Assembly (NCBI GenBank): GCA_964017145.1
Contig: OZ024849.1
Span: 2,480,001 to 2,544,000, forward strand
From: Agrocybe praecox
Taxonomy: Eukaryota; Basidiomycota; Agaricomycetes; Agaricales; Agrocybaceae
Reading direction: 5' to 3'
DNA: 64,000 nt
This document shows positions 26,062 to 37,511 of this stretch, in pieces (the first letter of the stretch is position 1; each line of letters starts with the position of its first letter). Position numbers and translations under genes: made by a program. Under the pieces are notes generated by a model, which was given only the letters and a program-made list of their open reading frames with translations, made no database searches and had not been told where the DNA came from.

Positions 26062-26585
26062 TCAGGAACTAAAGACAGTATCGGCATTATCGTCCTGTAT
26101 CTTTGCTCTCCTCGATCGACCAGCCTCCGCAAAACGAACTCAAGAAAAATTGGACAAAGTCTTTGAGCCAGGACATCTCCCGGACTTTGACGATATGAAA
26201 ACCTTAACTTACGTCACTGCTATTGTGAAGGAGAGCTTTAGGTAGAGAGACGCCGTCCCCACAGGTAAGGGTGCTAATTTATTCACCCTCCGTGTATAAA
26301 TAACTGGCTTATTTGGTGACTTCAAGCAATTCCACATCTAGTCAGTACCGAAGACGAATACAAAGGGTATTGAGTACCCGCCGGCTCTTTGATCATCCCG
26401 AATGCATGGTTTGTACACGACCGTCACCGTTGTATATCCAATCGCCGTTCTGATTAAATTTTTGTGGCATCTATGGCATTGCTCCACGATGAGAGAGTTT
26501 ATCCTGACCCTTTTACGTTCAATCATGCATGCTTCGGGTTTGGAAGGCGTACATAGCAGCCTATGTGGTGGTATGGATAACCGTT
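26062..26585 (+). pseudogene. Decayed cytochrome P450 fragment (copy 1 of 2)
   Basis: Translation from about 26062 gives the end of a P450 I helix and the K-helix region: QELKTVSALSSCIFALLDRP, then HLPDFDDMKTLTYVTAIVKE. At 26244 the expected Trp after ESFR is TAG, a nonsense codon. Downstream pieces TEDEYKGY, VPAGSLIIPNAW, ERVYPDPFTFNHACFGFGRR and AAYVVVWIT are all still readable but are separated by a further stop and frame changes; the heme Cys-ligand segment right after FGRR is disrupted. Order and spacing match the downstream copy at 27.1-28.4 kb, so this is a second, more eroded member of a tandem pair. The family resembles the Agaricomycete CYP5144-type enzymes, but I cannot assign a subfamily. 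Confidence 0.7.
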
Positions 26586-27067
26586 GCTTCGATACTTTCC
26601 GTTTTTTTATATCACGAGGTTTGTTGATGAAGAAGGGAATATAGTCGAACCGACGCACGAGTACCGGTCGGTTCTCATATTGTAAACTTCCCAGCTCTAA
26701 AGGGAAGAAGATTCAGCGCTAACTTGCTCTCAAGCCTCCCAAAGCATTACAAATGCACTTTAAGGCCACGATCTTCCGAATCAGAGAAACATATCCGATC
26801 TTGTCAATGAAAGTTACGCAATAGAACTTTTCTGCGTCCGCAAATTGATGTATATTTTGGTTATATTGATTGGCAATTGGCTTCCTTTCTACGAATCGTC
26901 TCTCGTATCCTAAAAATGGTACGGGCTTCTGTCTTTTCCGATATCCGATTCTGATGAGCTCAAAGTTTGATTCGTGTCTTTATAATCATATTTTTTGAGC
27001 ATCACATTGATCTGTCCTCCTTTATAACGTCGAAGGAAAGTCAGCTACTACGATTAAGTCCCGCTTG

Positions 27068-28352
27068 ATGGCCTATACTTGTCCATTACTGGTCCTCCAC
27101 TACTATGTATACCAAAAATATAGAACGAAGAAAACGCCATATTCACACCTCCCTCTCCCCCCAACTCCCACTGGCCATCTTCCAGTTCTTGGAAATCTCC
27201 TCGAAATGCCAACACAATTTGAATGCGAAACGTATCACAAATGGTGCAAGGAATTGAGTGAGTAAATCTTTCTTTTCTCTTTAGCGTGAGACTTAGTAAG
27301 ATATGTTCAAACAAGATACAGATATTCTTTATTTGAACGTCGCTGGGACATTACGAAGAAACAAGGCGAAGAATGGTATGCACCCAATTGAGGACCTTGT
27401 AAACAATTCTATTACTGCTCAGTCTTTTTTTGATAGGTTGAAGGCCAACATCAGTCATGTGTCGTAGTAGACAGTCTTCAGAAACTTGAGGTCGACGGAC
27501 AAACATGTAGGAAATACTACTCCGTGGACGTAATTCAAAAAGTGGCTGCGACTATGTACACAGCCGCCACTAATACGGTGAGTTGCTTTGCATTGTTAAA
27601 TTTCTAGCAAGTTAAAGAACGATTTAAGACCGTCTCGGCATTATATTCCTTCATTCTAGCCCTCGTGGGAAAGCCAGAGATTGTAAGAAAAGCTCAGGAA
27701 GAGCTGGATAGAATTATCAAACCTGGCTATTTACCCGACTTAAACGATATGGACTCGCTGCCGTACATTACGGCAATCGCTCAGGAAAGTTTGAGATGGA
27801 AAGACGTTGTCCCAGGAGGTACTAAATCCTCGTTATATCTTCAATTATCCACGCAAAGTGTTTTTTTTTTTTTGCCATATCATATAGCGATAGCTCATCG
27901 TCTCGATACCGAAGACGAATATAGGGGGTATCAAGTTCTGGCTGGCTCTGTGATCATGCCAAACGCTTGGTCGGTGCTCGCACTTGAAAGTTTGATGCCC
28001 AGAACCCTGATTCATGATTTAAATAGGGCGATGCTACACAACGAGGACGTATACCCTGATCCCATTTCTTTTAAGTCGGAACGCTTCTTGAACAGTGATG
28101 GTACATTAAATAAAGACATTCGCAACCCTGGGCATGCATGCTGGGGATTTGGAAGGCGGTGAGTCTTTAAGAGCAGGTACCACGCCTTACAGTTGATTGT
28201 CTAATTTTAGCACGCACCGCCCTTTTAGAATATGTCCCGGAAGCTACATGGCCTTCTCGGCTATCTGGATTACTGTTGTGACAATCTTATCTGTCTTGGA
28301 TATTGGCAAAGCTCTCGACGATGATGGGACAGAAATCGAGCCAACTTAAGAA
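27068..28352 (+). pseudogene. Decayed cytochrome P450 gene (copy 2 of 2)
   Basis: The N-terminus is P450-like: hydrophobic start LLVLHYYVYQKY, then the Pro-rich hinge LPLPPTPTGHLPVLGNLLEM at 27144-27206. A small second exon gives ILYLNVAGTL. Most of the middle of the enzyme is then missing. Reading resumes with TVSALYSFILALVGKPEIV, RKAQEELDRIIKPGYLPDL, YITAIAQESLRWKDVVPGG, EDVYPDPISFKSERFL and the heme motif WGFGRR|ICPG split by an intron (28159-28231), so the Cys ligand survives. An in-frame TAA lies at about 28347 before EYQSAL, and an insertion interrupts the segment between MPNAWSVL and AMLHNEDVYP. Loss of the central part, including the AGxDT proton-relay region, means no active enzyme could be made. 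Confidence 0.75.
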
Positions 28353-30600
28353 TACCAGTCCGCGCTCACGTGGTATGTACAAATGCCTTTGTTTGGGTTC
28401 GAGGCTCACCGGCTAGAACAGCGTTCCCAAGCCTTTCCCATGTTCAATTAAGCCCCGCTCCAAGTCAGCTGAAAAGCCGATTTTATCGGTTGCCTCCCAC
28501 AGTGCATAAGAATTACAGGCTTCTTCCTATTGGCCGCCCTTTTGAACGGTCCTTCTTGTCGGTTGGAGCAGAGAAAGAAATGACATTGAGAAAATCGGGG
28601 TGAGAAAAGGTTCTTGAACGTTGGTGCAATGCAAAGTTAGGAGGCGAGTCAGTGCGAGTCCGATTTTACACACATCCAGAGACATTTATCCATGCTCAGA
28701 AGCGTTCACTATCAACAAGACCTATATTTGTCAGTATGAAGAAAAAGGCTTCGGACTTCCGAACATTTTTTTCTTCACCGAAAACAGACAAAGGATACAC
28801 ATGTCATTTTCTCGGAATATGGGTGCGCCAATTGCCAAGGGTAGCAAGTAGAAAAAAGCATACAAGATGTAGAGGCAACCCACGGTGCATGATGGCAATA
28901 AACGCATCACAAATGAACGAGACTGGTTCGACAAATGAATAAGGCATTGGCACACAGGTCCGCAAAGGCGGACATAACGGTACCCCGAAGAGCGTAACGA
29001 TAAGACCACGTATCAGGGCCAAGGCTTGTAAAAAGATAGCGTTTGGTCGTGGTCAGATTTCCAAGGTCAAGAGTCACTGGCAGAACGAGTTGCGACAGAC
29101 ATTTGATCCACCTGTAGTCAACAGCGCTGAGGGAATGGATTCTCGAATATGAAAATCACGGAGAACGTATGATATGAAGTATATATACTGTCCTAGAAGA
29201 GTCGCGTGTTCAAAATGAAGAACAACGGAGTACGTAAAATTTACGCTCGAGCGGAACGTTGCGACACTGACATCGGGCTGCATGAAAGTTATTAATTCCA
29301 CTTCAGAAGGCAAGAAAGACAGTTACAATCCGACATATAGTACATTGGACATTGAAATTGTGAAAGCTTTAAGAATGCGAAAGATCGTGCCCGTATGGAT
29401 TAATTCTAGCATTGGCAAAAACACGAGAATCAGGCACAGAAAATTAAGGAGACGTATCAAAGCTTCGTCTTCACTTTCGCCCAATGTTAGAGGCCTTGTT
29501 TGGGTTCATGAAAGAACAGTTTTCAGCGACCGAGTGCCTTAAGTTACCGCGTAGGGACCTGGGGGACTGTTGCTGAGGTACACTGTTAGCACACGAGTAC
29601 GCATGTAAAGAGCATTTTGCAGACGGCGCACCTCGAATTATATCTTTACAGAATACCAAACTCCAATGTGTATGCACCCTCCAGTGAAAAGGTCTTTGTG
29701 GCCGGCCAGGTCATCAAAGCACGTCAATACGATTGCTGCAAGTATGCCTTTCCTTTATCGGGTCTTCATAACCAAAACGAAAGTATAAAAACCATAAGAA
29801 ACGAAACACAGGAACCTGCTTAAAGTTGAAGCTTTGAAGGTCAAGAGCGAAAAACGCTGGCAGTAGCGAGTGACCAACAGCACGAACAGTCACAATAGCA
29901 CGTGTCAGGCTATCGGATGTCACCAATCTAATCTTATCTAGCTGCGATAGCCGATATGTATTGAGGCTGTTCAGCCCATTATACATTAAATTTAGCCCTG
30001 TAAGAACACCTTATAAATAAACCTATGTGCTCTTGCCGCGAGCCCAATCACGATTACCACTCTTATTACAAGAGGCTAACAGAGGCCGCCACCATCATAA
30101 GGATTCAAGAAGTGACATCCGTGTATGTAGGTGGTATGCGAAATCAGGTATGCTGTACGATCCTGAATCTTGATGGATAGCTTTGATGAACGCCTATTCT
30201 TCTTGCATAGACTTTCCTACAGGCTATCAGTATCAATGTTTCCAAGATATTCTCGTTCGCTTTCACGCCTAATACGACTACATCGGGCTTGACGGTAGTA
30301 AATAGTGCGTCTGAACGTTGCTTCTACTAAGCGGTAGTATTTAGTCGTTCATCATCATCATGATAAACAGCTTCTTCCAGTTCCGATCCTTGTCCTTCAT
30401 GAATCTAGAATGCGCTAACGATCTGCCAGCACACATACCGTAGAACAGAGGCTGCTATGAGTATGGGAGCTGAATGGTGGGCGACTTTTGTTGCTGGCCC
30501 AATGCTGGTCTATTCTGTCAGCGCTGTCGTAACACAAAACCATTAATGATCATCAAAATATGTTCTGGCCGAGGTTTGAAAAGGAATCACAATGATCAAA
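28353..30600. other. Intergenic, nothing recognised
   Basis: About 2.2 kb with only short frames on both strands. A minus-strand hydrophobic frame at 28804-29022 and frames at 29074-29313 and 29714-29986 could be worn membrane-protein exons, but they show no family signature. Confidence 0.45.
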
Positions 30601-30672
30601 GCCGTCGTGGCGCAATGGTAGCGCGTTGCTTTCCTAAGGCAGAGGTTGAGAGTTCGACCCTCTCCGTCGGTT
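30601..30672 (+). tRNA. tRNA-Arg, anticodon CCU
   Basis: The sequence folds as a cloverleaf without an intron. The acceptor arm GCCGTCG pairs with CGTCGGT (one G-U and one U-U mismatch); the D arm is GCGC-AATGGTA-GCGC. The anticodon stem TTGCT/GGCAG encloses the 7-nt loop TTCCTAA, giving anticodon CCT, which reads AGG (Arg). The T arm is GAGAG-TTCGACC-CTCTC. The internal promoter boxes (TGGCGCAATGGTAG and GTTCGACCC) are good matches. A run of T at about 30676-30680 provides a Pol III terminator. The U-U mismatch in the acceptor stem is the only irregularity. Confidence 0.88.
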
Positions 30673-31587
30673 TACTTTTTATCTGGTCCATACAAGCTTG
30701 TCTCGTCAAATGTCTTGTCTAAAACTCACGGGCTGACGCCCAAACGCGGGCGTATGGTGATAAGTCACAGGGATACAAATGAGCTCAGTGGCTTCTATCT
30801 TTGTACAGTCATTTAAGTACTTATCGATTCGATTATGTACTTAAATCTTTGATTTTTGGATAGCCCATAACGGTTATTCGGTGGAATAGACCATCAAAAA
30901 AATCTTTCTAGAATAAAAAATTGATATACAACTCTGGTTCGGTATTAAATCTCTCTTCGATTGACGTCTCATATGAACGGCTCCTGTAGTAAGGAAGGTG
31001 AAAGTTCGTTTATATTTGCACAATAAGGACTGGCAACAATTTCTTGACGGGGTAGTAGTGTATTAACAATCCCTGTGCTTGACATATGGAATGAGCGTCG
31101 GCGCCTCCATCGTAGTCTTAGTGAGGTCGTAATGTGAAGTATTACTTTACAGAGTATATTGAGCATATAGGGGCTCTGCAAGACGGCAGTTTCGTACCCT
31201 ATTTATAGCATCCACATTCGTCGTTGGAGTTGACTGCACACTGACGCCGTTTAAAATTTTGACATCTGAATTTTCAGAACGTCGAAGGACAACGCTAGCG
31301 GCATAACGGCTTGTGTATGCGATTAAATACAGCTCCTCATAAAAATAATGCTGTCCGTATAGTCTTGATTTTTACGCCCGTCGCTTTGACCGAAAGGTAA
31401 CTCCGACAAGAAAGGATTATGTGTATACGGAAGGGCTTATTCTCACAGTTTCGGGAACATGGTAGGTTCGGAAGCAGTCGTTGTATTGTATACGGCAATG
31501 CATGAATTTGGCTCTGGATCTAATTGAAGATTGTCATAAAAAGGCTCACATTGACATTTAATCTATTTGCTAGACCTGTTTTCATTT
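30673..31587. other. Intergenic, nothing recognised
   Basis: AT-rich spacer between the tRNA and the DUF6533 gene. It presumably holds that gene's promoter, but no clear TATA box was chosen. Confidence 0.45.
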
Positions 31588-33367
31588 ATGAGCACTCCGC
31601 CACTTCTATGGTCCTTCCTTCAAGGTTACAGATACGTCCAAGACACTCGCTATGGTCACCGTAAGTGATCTCAAATTTCATGACCTATTTATTCGTTGAT
31701 TAAGTTTGCGTGTCTTTTATCGACACTAGTCTCGGCAGGGATGATTATCTTCTACGATCATCGTGAGGTTTAGCTTCAGACGCCTCCGATCTCTTGTCCT
31801 CAACTAACGGGAAGAGTCTCAATTTTTTTTACATTCCAGTGATAACCTTTGACGAAGAGAAAGATCTTATCTGGGTGAGTTTTGTATCAGGCGGACGCCG
31901 GATATCATTATCATTGTACACTTAAACCTGATCTTTTTCAGTCAGAGAGGTTCTCTTTGGGGATGATTCTGTTTTTGATGGTAATCAGATTTAAATCATC
32001 TAATGAATATGGTCTTATATTATCAAGAATCGGTATTACGGGCTAATTGCAACCTTGTAAGTATCTATGTTTTCAGTCAACGTGCTCTAGGAAGTACTTA
32101 TTTACCATTAACGCATCAGGATCGACTGGTACGGTACGCAAGCCAATTCAACTAAACGTGTATTCGCCCCATCTCAGTCAAATCAATCAGGGATCCTGTC
32201 CCCAAACGTGACAGACTCAGTGAGTGGCCCAGAGATATATTTAATCTCCAGGACTGTGTACTTAATCATCATGATCTACGCCTCTAGCTGTAAGTGGGGG
32301 GTTTATCTGTTTTCATCGAGAATATAGCCTTCTTGACGTTGGACATCATTTTTACTGGTGAAAAGCTGTACGTATATCTCGGGCTAAAGCAAAGGCATCC
32401 AGAGAACTAACGTGCTATATGTTTGTAATATCTAGGTCGTCGATTCGAAGAATGGCAAGGTTGGACGTGGGTAATCTTTGCAGTGTTTTCGCAAGGTCGA
32501 TTTAACTTAATTTTCAGTATGGAAGAACGCCTGGCTAATCATCGCATATCGTTTAGCAATTTTACAGCTGCGAATATACGCACTGTACCCAGAGAACATA
32601 GTACTTTTGAGATCGATGGTGTCACTCTTTCTTCTTTCAACAGGGGGAACATGCGCTATCATGGGTCGATATCTCTCTACATTTGAGGGTGCGTCATGGA
32701 GCAACTGAAGATTGCGTGATACTATGTCATTAACGCACGGCTTTGTTTTGCCTCAGTCACCGCGGTGGTCGTACCTGGCGGGCAATTTTGCGTGCCGGGC
32801 AACACCAAGTTCAAGAGCATGTTTTTGCTATGGATGCCGATGCTCCTTTTTGAGACTTTCCTGTGCACTTTAGCCGTATTCAGGGGAATGCAGATACGGC
32901 TATCTTATGGGTTATCCTCGTTTTATATTACCCGACCACGATTAGCAGATATCCTGTTTCGTGATTCTGTTGTGTATTTTATTGCGTAACCTTCTTCCCT
33001 TCTGGCATGATCAGGTTTTGTCTCTACTAATCTGTGTTCCAATCAAGAAACAGTGCCATCTACTTTACCAGCCTCCTCTTATTCAAATTTGCTCCGGTAA
33101 GTATCATTTTTCAATTTCAGTCATGTTGTCGTTCACTAGTAATTACCTTTACAGGGTCAACTTACAGAAGCATCTCTTGGATTTGTGATCGCCTTTACGT
33201 GTGTAATACCTAATCGACTTGTTCTCAACATCCGTAGTACGGCCCGAGCTCAAGCTGGAATTACTCATTTTTTCGTGAGCACAAGCGCTGGCGACAACAT
33301 TCCTGGGGATGATAGTAGACCGATATCAAGTCCAATATTATTTACAGTAACGAGCAACTCATCGTGA
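31588..33367 (+). CDS. DUF6533-family multi-span membrane protein (copy A)
   Basis: Function unknown; the family is a large set of Agaricomycete integral membrane proteins, sometimes compared with receptors. The gene is built from many short exons. The start at 31588 gives MSTPPLLWSFLQGYRYVQDT. Splicing then yields HLSAGMIIFYDHLITFDEE followed by KDLIW, the DUF6533 core, then RFSLGMILFLMNRYYGLIAT. Later exons give FEEWQGWTWVIFAVF, LQLRIYALYPEN (the conserved RxYALY motif), GGTCAIMGRYLSTFE, FETFLCTLAVFRGMQ, LFRDSVVYFI and FVIAFTCVIPNRLVLNIRST, with a hydrophilic tail ending at 33367. The paralogue at 44377-46125 has the same motifs in the same order. All exons can be read without an obvious disabling change, but several boundaries are uncertain. 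Confidence 0.7.
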
Positions 33368-33886
33368 CCGAGAAACTCCCCAAGTTTGCCCAATATACTA
33401 TAAATATATTCTATTTTGATTTTGATATGTTTGACTGATGCCATAAATACCCGGCTCAAAATAGCTAGTCAAGTGATTGATGAGCCATCCTACGATCTCG
33501 TGCTTGGCCGCAACGGCTTGTTAAAGACGCATCCGAGTTGTGCTTGAGTCTCAGAGACTGTGCCTCGACAAATGAATGCATTTTGTCGTGTTGCCGACTA
33601 TATGCAACGGGTGCTAGGATGCTATTATCTGGCATAGAACCTCTAATTCGACTGAAGTTTGATTACACTCTCGAATGAGCCTTACGGCTCATCTACACCG
33701 ATGCGTGGAGTAATACTAACTGGATTGAATAGACTGTTCATCGATTGGGATAATGGATAAAAATACAGAGAAAGACAGCGACGCAGAAGTAATGTGAGTA
33801 AGCCTCGGTGGAGTTGTAAATTTAAAAGATTTGAAACCTGTGGAAACGTTACGCCGTTGATACTCCACGTCTTCTGCTTATGTACT
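33368..33886. other. Spacer between convergent genes
   Basis: This 0.5-kb stretch lies between the 3' ends of the plus-strand DUF6533 gene and the minus-strand aquaglyceroporin. It is AT-rich; no gene or terminator is distinguishable. Confidence 0.5.
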
Positions 33887-35324
33887 TCACGCTGCTATAA
33901 TAGTCAACATAAAAATGCGTAAGTACGTACTAGAATTTTCCCAAATGATATAGCTCAGTATACTCACGGCTTGTTTAAAATGCTGTCTTCGCCCGTGTAA
34001 AGCAGAGCATCATAAGTAAATGCGCCTACTAATGCACCGCAAATCGGTGCCATAACTGGACACCAGAGCCAATATTGGCTAAACATTAAGAGCATCAGGT
34101 GTCGCTTCTCGTCGAAGGAGGTATACAAATAACATACTTCCTGAATGTGAATACTTCTTTTCCGTAGCCAACCATGGCGGTTAGTAATCTTGGTCCGAGA
34201 TCACGGGCAGGGTTGATAGCATAACCTAAGAAAAACGGTATTGGGTGCATTCTGAATAACGAATTTACATTAATATGCTTGATCCTTACCTGTTTGCATA
34301 CCCAGGGAGGTACCAATTCCAAGAATCAAGACAAACAGAATAAGAGGTCCTAATCCCGCTGGTGGCGGCGAGTTCTTCTTGTCGTTCATTGCAAGAACGA
34401 CAAGCATGAGAACGGCGGTTCCTAAGAACTCGTCGAAGAAAGCCGATACATTAGTCATGTAGCTGGCCTAATAAGCGATAACCCGGTTCAGCTTTGAAAT
34501 AAAGAGTTTTGTATAATTTGCATGCAACACGCACAGCATATGTAGAGAAAAGGCTGGCAGTCTTCAAAGTACGGACATTCACTCCTTCAACGATGTCCAG
34601 GGCGTGGAAATAGTTAGCATACACGATTGCAGCCCCACAAATGCCTCCGAATAGCTGTGCGACGATGTAGATCTATAGATAGACGGCCATGAGCGCTACG
34701 TACCGTGGAAGCCATGAGAAAAATGAGGTACTAACCGGTACTTTTTTCCAAGGGAATCCTCTAAACGTAGCAAGCGCTATAGTAACCTTTTCGAGAAATA
34801 AGGTGGGGGTGAAATAGATTCCGAAAAGAGGAATAACGTACGGCTGGATTAATATGCCCTCCTGAGATGCCGCCGGATACCCAGACGCCCATTGCAGTAC
34901 CGACAGCCCATCCTACGTTTATCGAAAGGTAACTCTATTAGCAGATGCGCCATCAGAATTTCCCGCCCTCGTACTATTTTAAATTTGAATCAGACGTACC
35001 CCACGCTCTGCGGCGCTGACCCCTGTATTACCTCCCAGAACCGCCTGGCAGTCAACGCCATTTCCAAAGATGATCAGGACCATCACACCAAGAAACTCGG
35101 CGAATGGCTCCCGAAGGTACGCTCTAAAGTGACGATGAGACTACATGTTTAAAAATAAATCAAGGTGACGCCACTTACCGATACCGCGCCCATTTATTGG
35201 GGTATAGGACTTCAACGACCTCAGTCGTTTCTTCCGCGTACTCTCTATGCTCTGTCGACTCCTTCTTGGAATCAGATCCCACGTACTCTTTCGAATGACT
35301 TTCAAATGATGCAGATTTGGCCAT
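33887..35324 (-). CDS. Aquaglyceroporin (MIP-family channel)
   Basis: Channel for water, glycerol and small polyols in the plasma or organelle membrane. Nine exons on the minus strand, starting at 35324 ([16 protein letters not shown]). Segments in order: [20 protein letters not shown] (span 1), [19 protein letters not shown] (span 2) leading into the first pore box [29 protein letters not shown] (span 3), [18 protein letters not shown] (span 4), [18 protein letters not shown] (span 5), the second pore box NPARDLGPR, then [19 protein letters not shown] (span 6). The Asp after the second NPAR and the long loop before it (YGKEVFTF) are features of glycerol-conducting members. Exons: 35179-35324, about 34995-35123, 34842-34912, 34736-34786, 34535-34672, 34290-34467, 34138-34225, 33968-34078 and 33887-33929, roughly 315 residues. 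The donor of exon 2 is ambiguous by a few bases. The short tail ([14 protein letters not shown]) is hydrophobic. Confidence 0.9.
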
Positions 35325-37511
35325 TTTGCAACAGAGCTAACTGGAGAGGGGTGAACAAGACACGGTGTGAGAGTTATAGTGGAGAGAGTCAAAAGATGGT
35401 CAATGAGAGTACGCTGTCTCTTTTATCATAAATTTGCATCCCGCAGTGCATTTGGACGTATGACCTGGGGCGCAAAAAGATTTACGAGGAGGATAAAAGT
35501 GGGTCAACGTCCACTGTGATTTAGTAATGGTGCTATTCTTAGATCAAAGAGCAGATGGGTGGGCCTGAAAGCGTACCTATCCCCAACTGGTCCACGCTTG
35601 TAAATCAGGAGCAAGCGTAATACAAAATGTAGAAGTATCCCACCTCATAATTAACGCGAGGATGTTAATTGAACCACAAGGCAGAGGATGAGGCATCGAT
35701 AAGACATTAATATAGGGCCAAGAGAGGTATGGAATGCCACTAATTGTCCACGAAGATACCATCCAAGATACGCACGGTTCGGGATTTGCAAGGTTCTCTG
35801 TAGCTCTCTGGAAGAGTGATCATGATACGCGAGATATTTGCATGCAGAGCTTGACAAGGAACCCAGATAGTGATCAATCAGGAGGCACAGAGTGGCCGTA
35901 GAAGACTAGCTAGAAAGCAAGCCTGGTCAGCTGCTTGCGAAGATGGAATAAATAGGTCGTCCAAGGGCGGCGAGGCCGCATAGTCAAACATAGGTCGATA
36001 TATGAAAACAAACCTCCCATGCTGTACGAATTGGACAGCGGAACGGGCCTCTCACGGCGTGAACAGGCGTGAACATGCGTTTAATACGCATAGCCTGTGA
36101 AATTTATGACCAATAAGATTCACACCATCGGGAATTATATTCGTGCACCCGGGCCCCTCGGCTAGTTGTGTCATAGCGCCGCGTCCTGGAGTAGGCCAAA
36201 GAGATATTTACAGCATACCAGTATATGCGTCCCAGCGAGATGTCATGCGCGTGTGAGACGCTCTGGAGACACAGTCGCGGTCCAAGGAGGAAGACGAACG
36301 CGTTGCCTCGCCGAACGTAAAATTTCGGGGTCAACAAAACGAGCAATAGATTTATCGGATCTTAGCGTGGTAGATTGCAGTGCTTCGCAGCGATGACATA
36401 CAAGCCAAGAAGCCACATGGACGCGAAGCACCCAACAATGAACTTCAACAACGTAAGTAACTCGCCTGCAGTGAAGTGTGCGTAATTTATAAGATCTTGA
36501 GGACGTATTCGCGTACCTTGAGTGTCCCGGGTATTTCTATTCGCTAGTGCATAATCGTGGAAGAGCTCTTGAGAAAGCAAGATTCAGCCGACTGCATGAA
36601 CGCCCAGTGACCTCGTTCAGAATTCGGTTCAGTATAAATTTGTTGATTTCCATTGGAGGGTAAGATCAACATGATAGCACGACGTACCAGAAGAGATGCG
36701 TTTCAACAGAGCGTCCTGAATGGATGCCTGAATATTCAATTTAAGAGCTGGAAAATAAACGAACATGAAACAAGCTTCAACAGTAAATCTAATAAACCAC
36801 TTACAGGCTTCGTGTCATTGCAACTGTTTGAATATGCCAATTTTCAGAAGATATTTCATCATCAAGGCCTTCGTGAGCATTGGCGCTATCTTGGAGACAG
36901 TCAAGGACAGTGCGGTTCGAGTGGATGGAAGAGGGAGCCAGAAGACCGAGGTCCGCATTTCGCCGCGATCCGGCATGACGACAAGAACGAAACATGTTAT
37001 GGAGTATGTAATAAATATGACTCAGACATGGAGATGGAGATATCGGGGATTATGTACCTGTATTTATCTGAGCCTGCAGATAAACACATCCAATCCTAGA
37101 GGTTAGATATTGTCCATTCTGCAGATTTTTTTCCGGGAATCTGAGCGAGCATAAATTTTTAAAATATGGGGACATGTATGTAGTTCCGGGTATTTATGAG
37201 ATTTTTTAGGGGTTACTCATACCTAAGACCTTTATAAAAGGGTAATCGGTGACCTTAATGTTAACTTGGTATATTTCAGGCGTAGTCCAGTAGTTTCTGA
37301 GATTTTCTGGCATATTCTACAGTATATATTTACTATTTTACATATAGTCTCAAATACGTACGTACTTATAATCCTGGCGAACTCCCACAGCATATCATGC
37401 GGTCCGTCCTGGGACCTGGAGCTAGCGCTGAAGCGCTGAGGCCTTAGAGACGGCCATTCCTATTCCTTGCAAATCCGTCCCGCCGTGTAATATACGATGT
37501 CCAGAAAACCT
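35325..37511. other. Intergenic, nothing recognised
   Basis: About 2.2 kb including the promoter of the aquaglyceroporin. Short frames at 36104-36580 (minus) and 36653-37106 (plus) have some hydrophobic runs (LLGLYVIAAKH) but no motif. Possibly worn remnants of membrane-protein genes. Confidence 0.45.

Noticed and set aside
28804..29986. Hydrophobic minus-strand frames that might be a worn receptor or transporter gene
   Set aside because: No diagnostic motif, and joining them would need arbitrary frame changes.
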